Source: Chlamydiales bacterium (GTDB taxonomy: Bacteria; Chlamydiota; Chlamydiia; Chlamydiales; FEN-1388). Taken from it: 5,078 nucleotides of DNA. This document shows, piece after piece, positions 5,076 through 5,078 of the stretch. The notes under the pieces are model-generated. The model saw only the letters and a program-made list of their open reading frames with translations. It was not told the origin of the DNA and did not search any database. How positions within the stretch are numbered: position 1 is the first letter of the stretch; the number at the start of each line of letters is the position of its first letter. Both the position numbers and the translations under genes were made by a program. The stretch lies in NCBI GenBank assembly GCA_021372185.1, contig JAJFUY010000018.1:1-5078 (forward strand). Direction: 5' to 3'.

Positions 5076-5078
5076 TTT

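Overview
This window looks like a bacterial chromosome segment of moderate-to-low GC content. It carries six protein genes and no RNA genes, IS element or CRISPR array that I can see. The divergent pair ftsY | sucC-sucD is the order I recall from Chlamydiota (in Chlamydia, ftsY, sucC and sucD are adjacent and htrA follows). The FtsY is a short form without an acidic N-terminal domain. An environmental, Parachlamydiales-like chlamydia is my best guess, held at moderate confidence; it rests on remembered gene order and not on a search. The vapBC module and the M50 protease gene after sucD differ from the classical Chlamydia layout and would fit the larger environmental genomes.

Layout from left to right. 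Positions 1-99 are noncoding and hold two hairpins, at 13-36 and 57-74. A type II toxin-antitoxin operon, vapB-vapC, follows on the minus strand (737 down to 100). It has its own promoter and a symmetric operator in 751-792. Next is a leftward operon sucC-sucD-M50 protease (3970 down to 809), tightly packed: one base lies between sucC and sucD, and sucD overlaps the protease gene in ATGA. A 58-bp divergent spacer (3971-4028) separates sucC from the rightward ftsY (4029-4952). After ftsY comes a noncoding tail with a weak hairpin and a long, nearly perfect inverted repeat of about 36 bp per arm (4984-5075), which ends just short of the window edge.

Functionally, sucC and sucD encode the beta and alpha subunits of succinyl-CoA synthetase, the substrate-level phosphorylation step of the TCA cycle. 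The protease is a membrane-embedded site-2-type zinc protease with a C-terminal helical, TPR-like domain. It is co-translated with sucD, although no metabolic link is obvious. FtsY is the signal recognition particle receptor GTPase. VapBC is an autoregulated RNase toxin-antitoxin pair.

I found no convincing undescribed multi-gene system. The points most worth a second look are the long terminal inverted repeat, the hairpin that presents the vapC ribosome binding site, the coupling of the protease-TPR gene to sucCD, and the vapBC promoter/operator arrangement.
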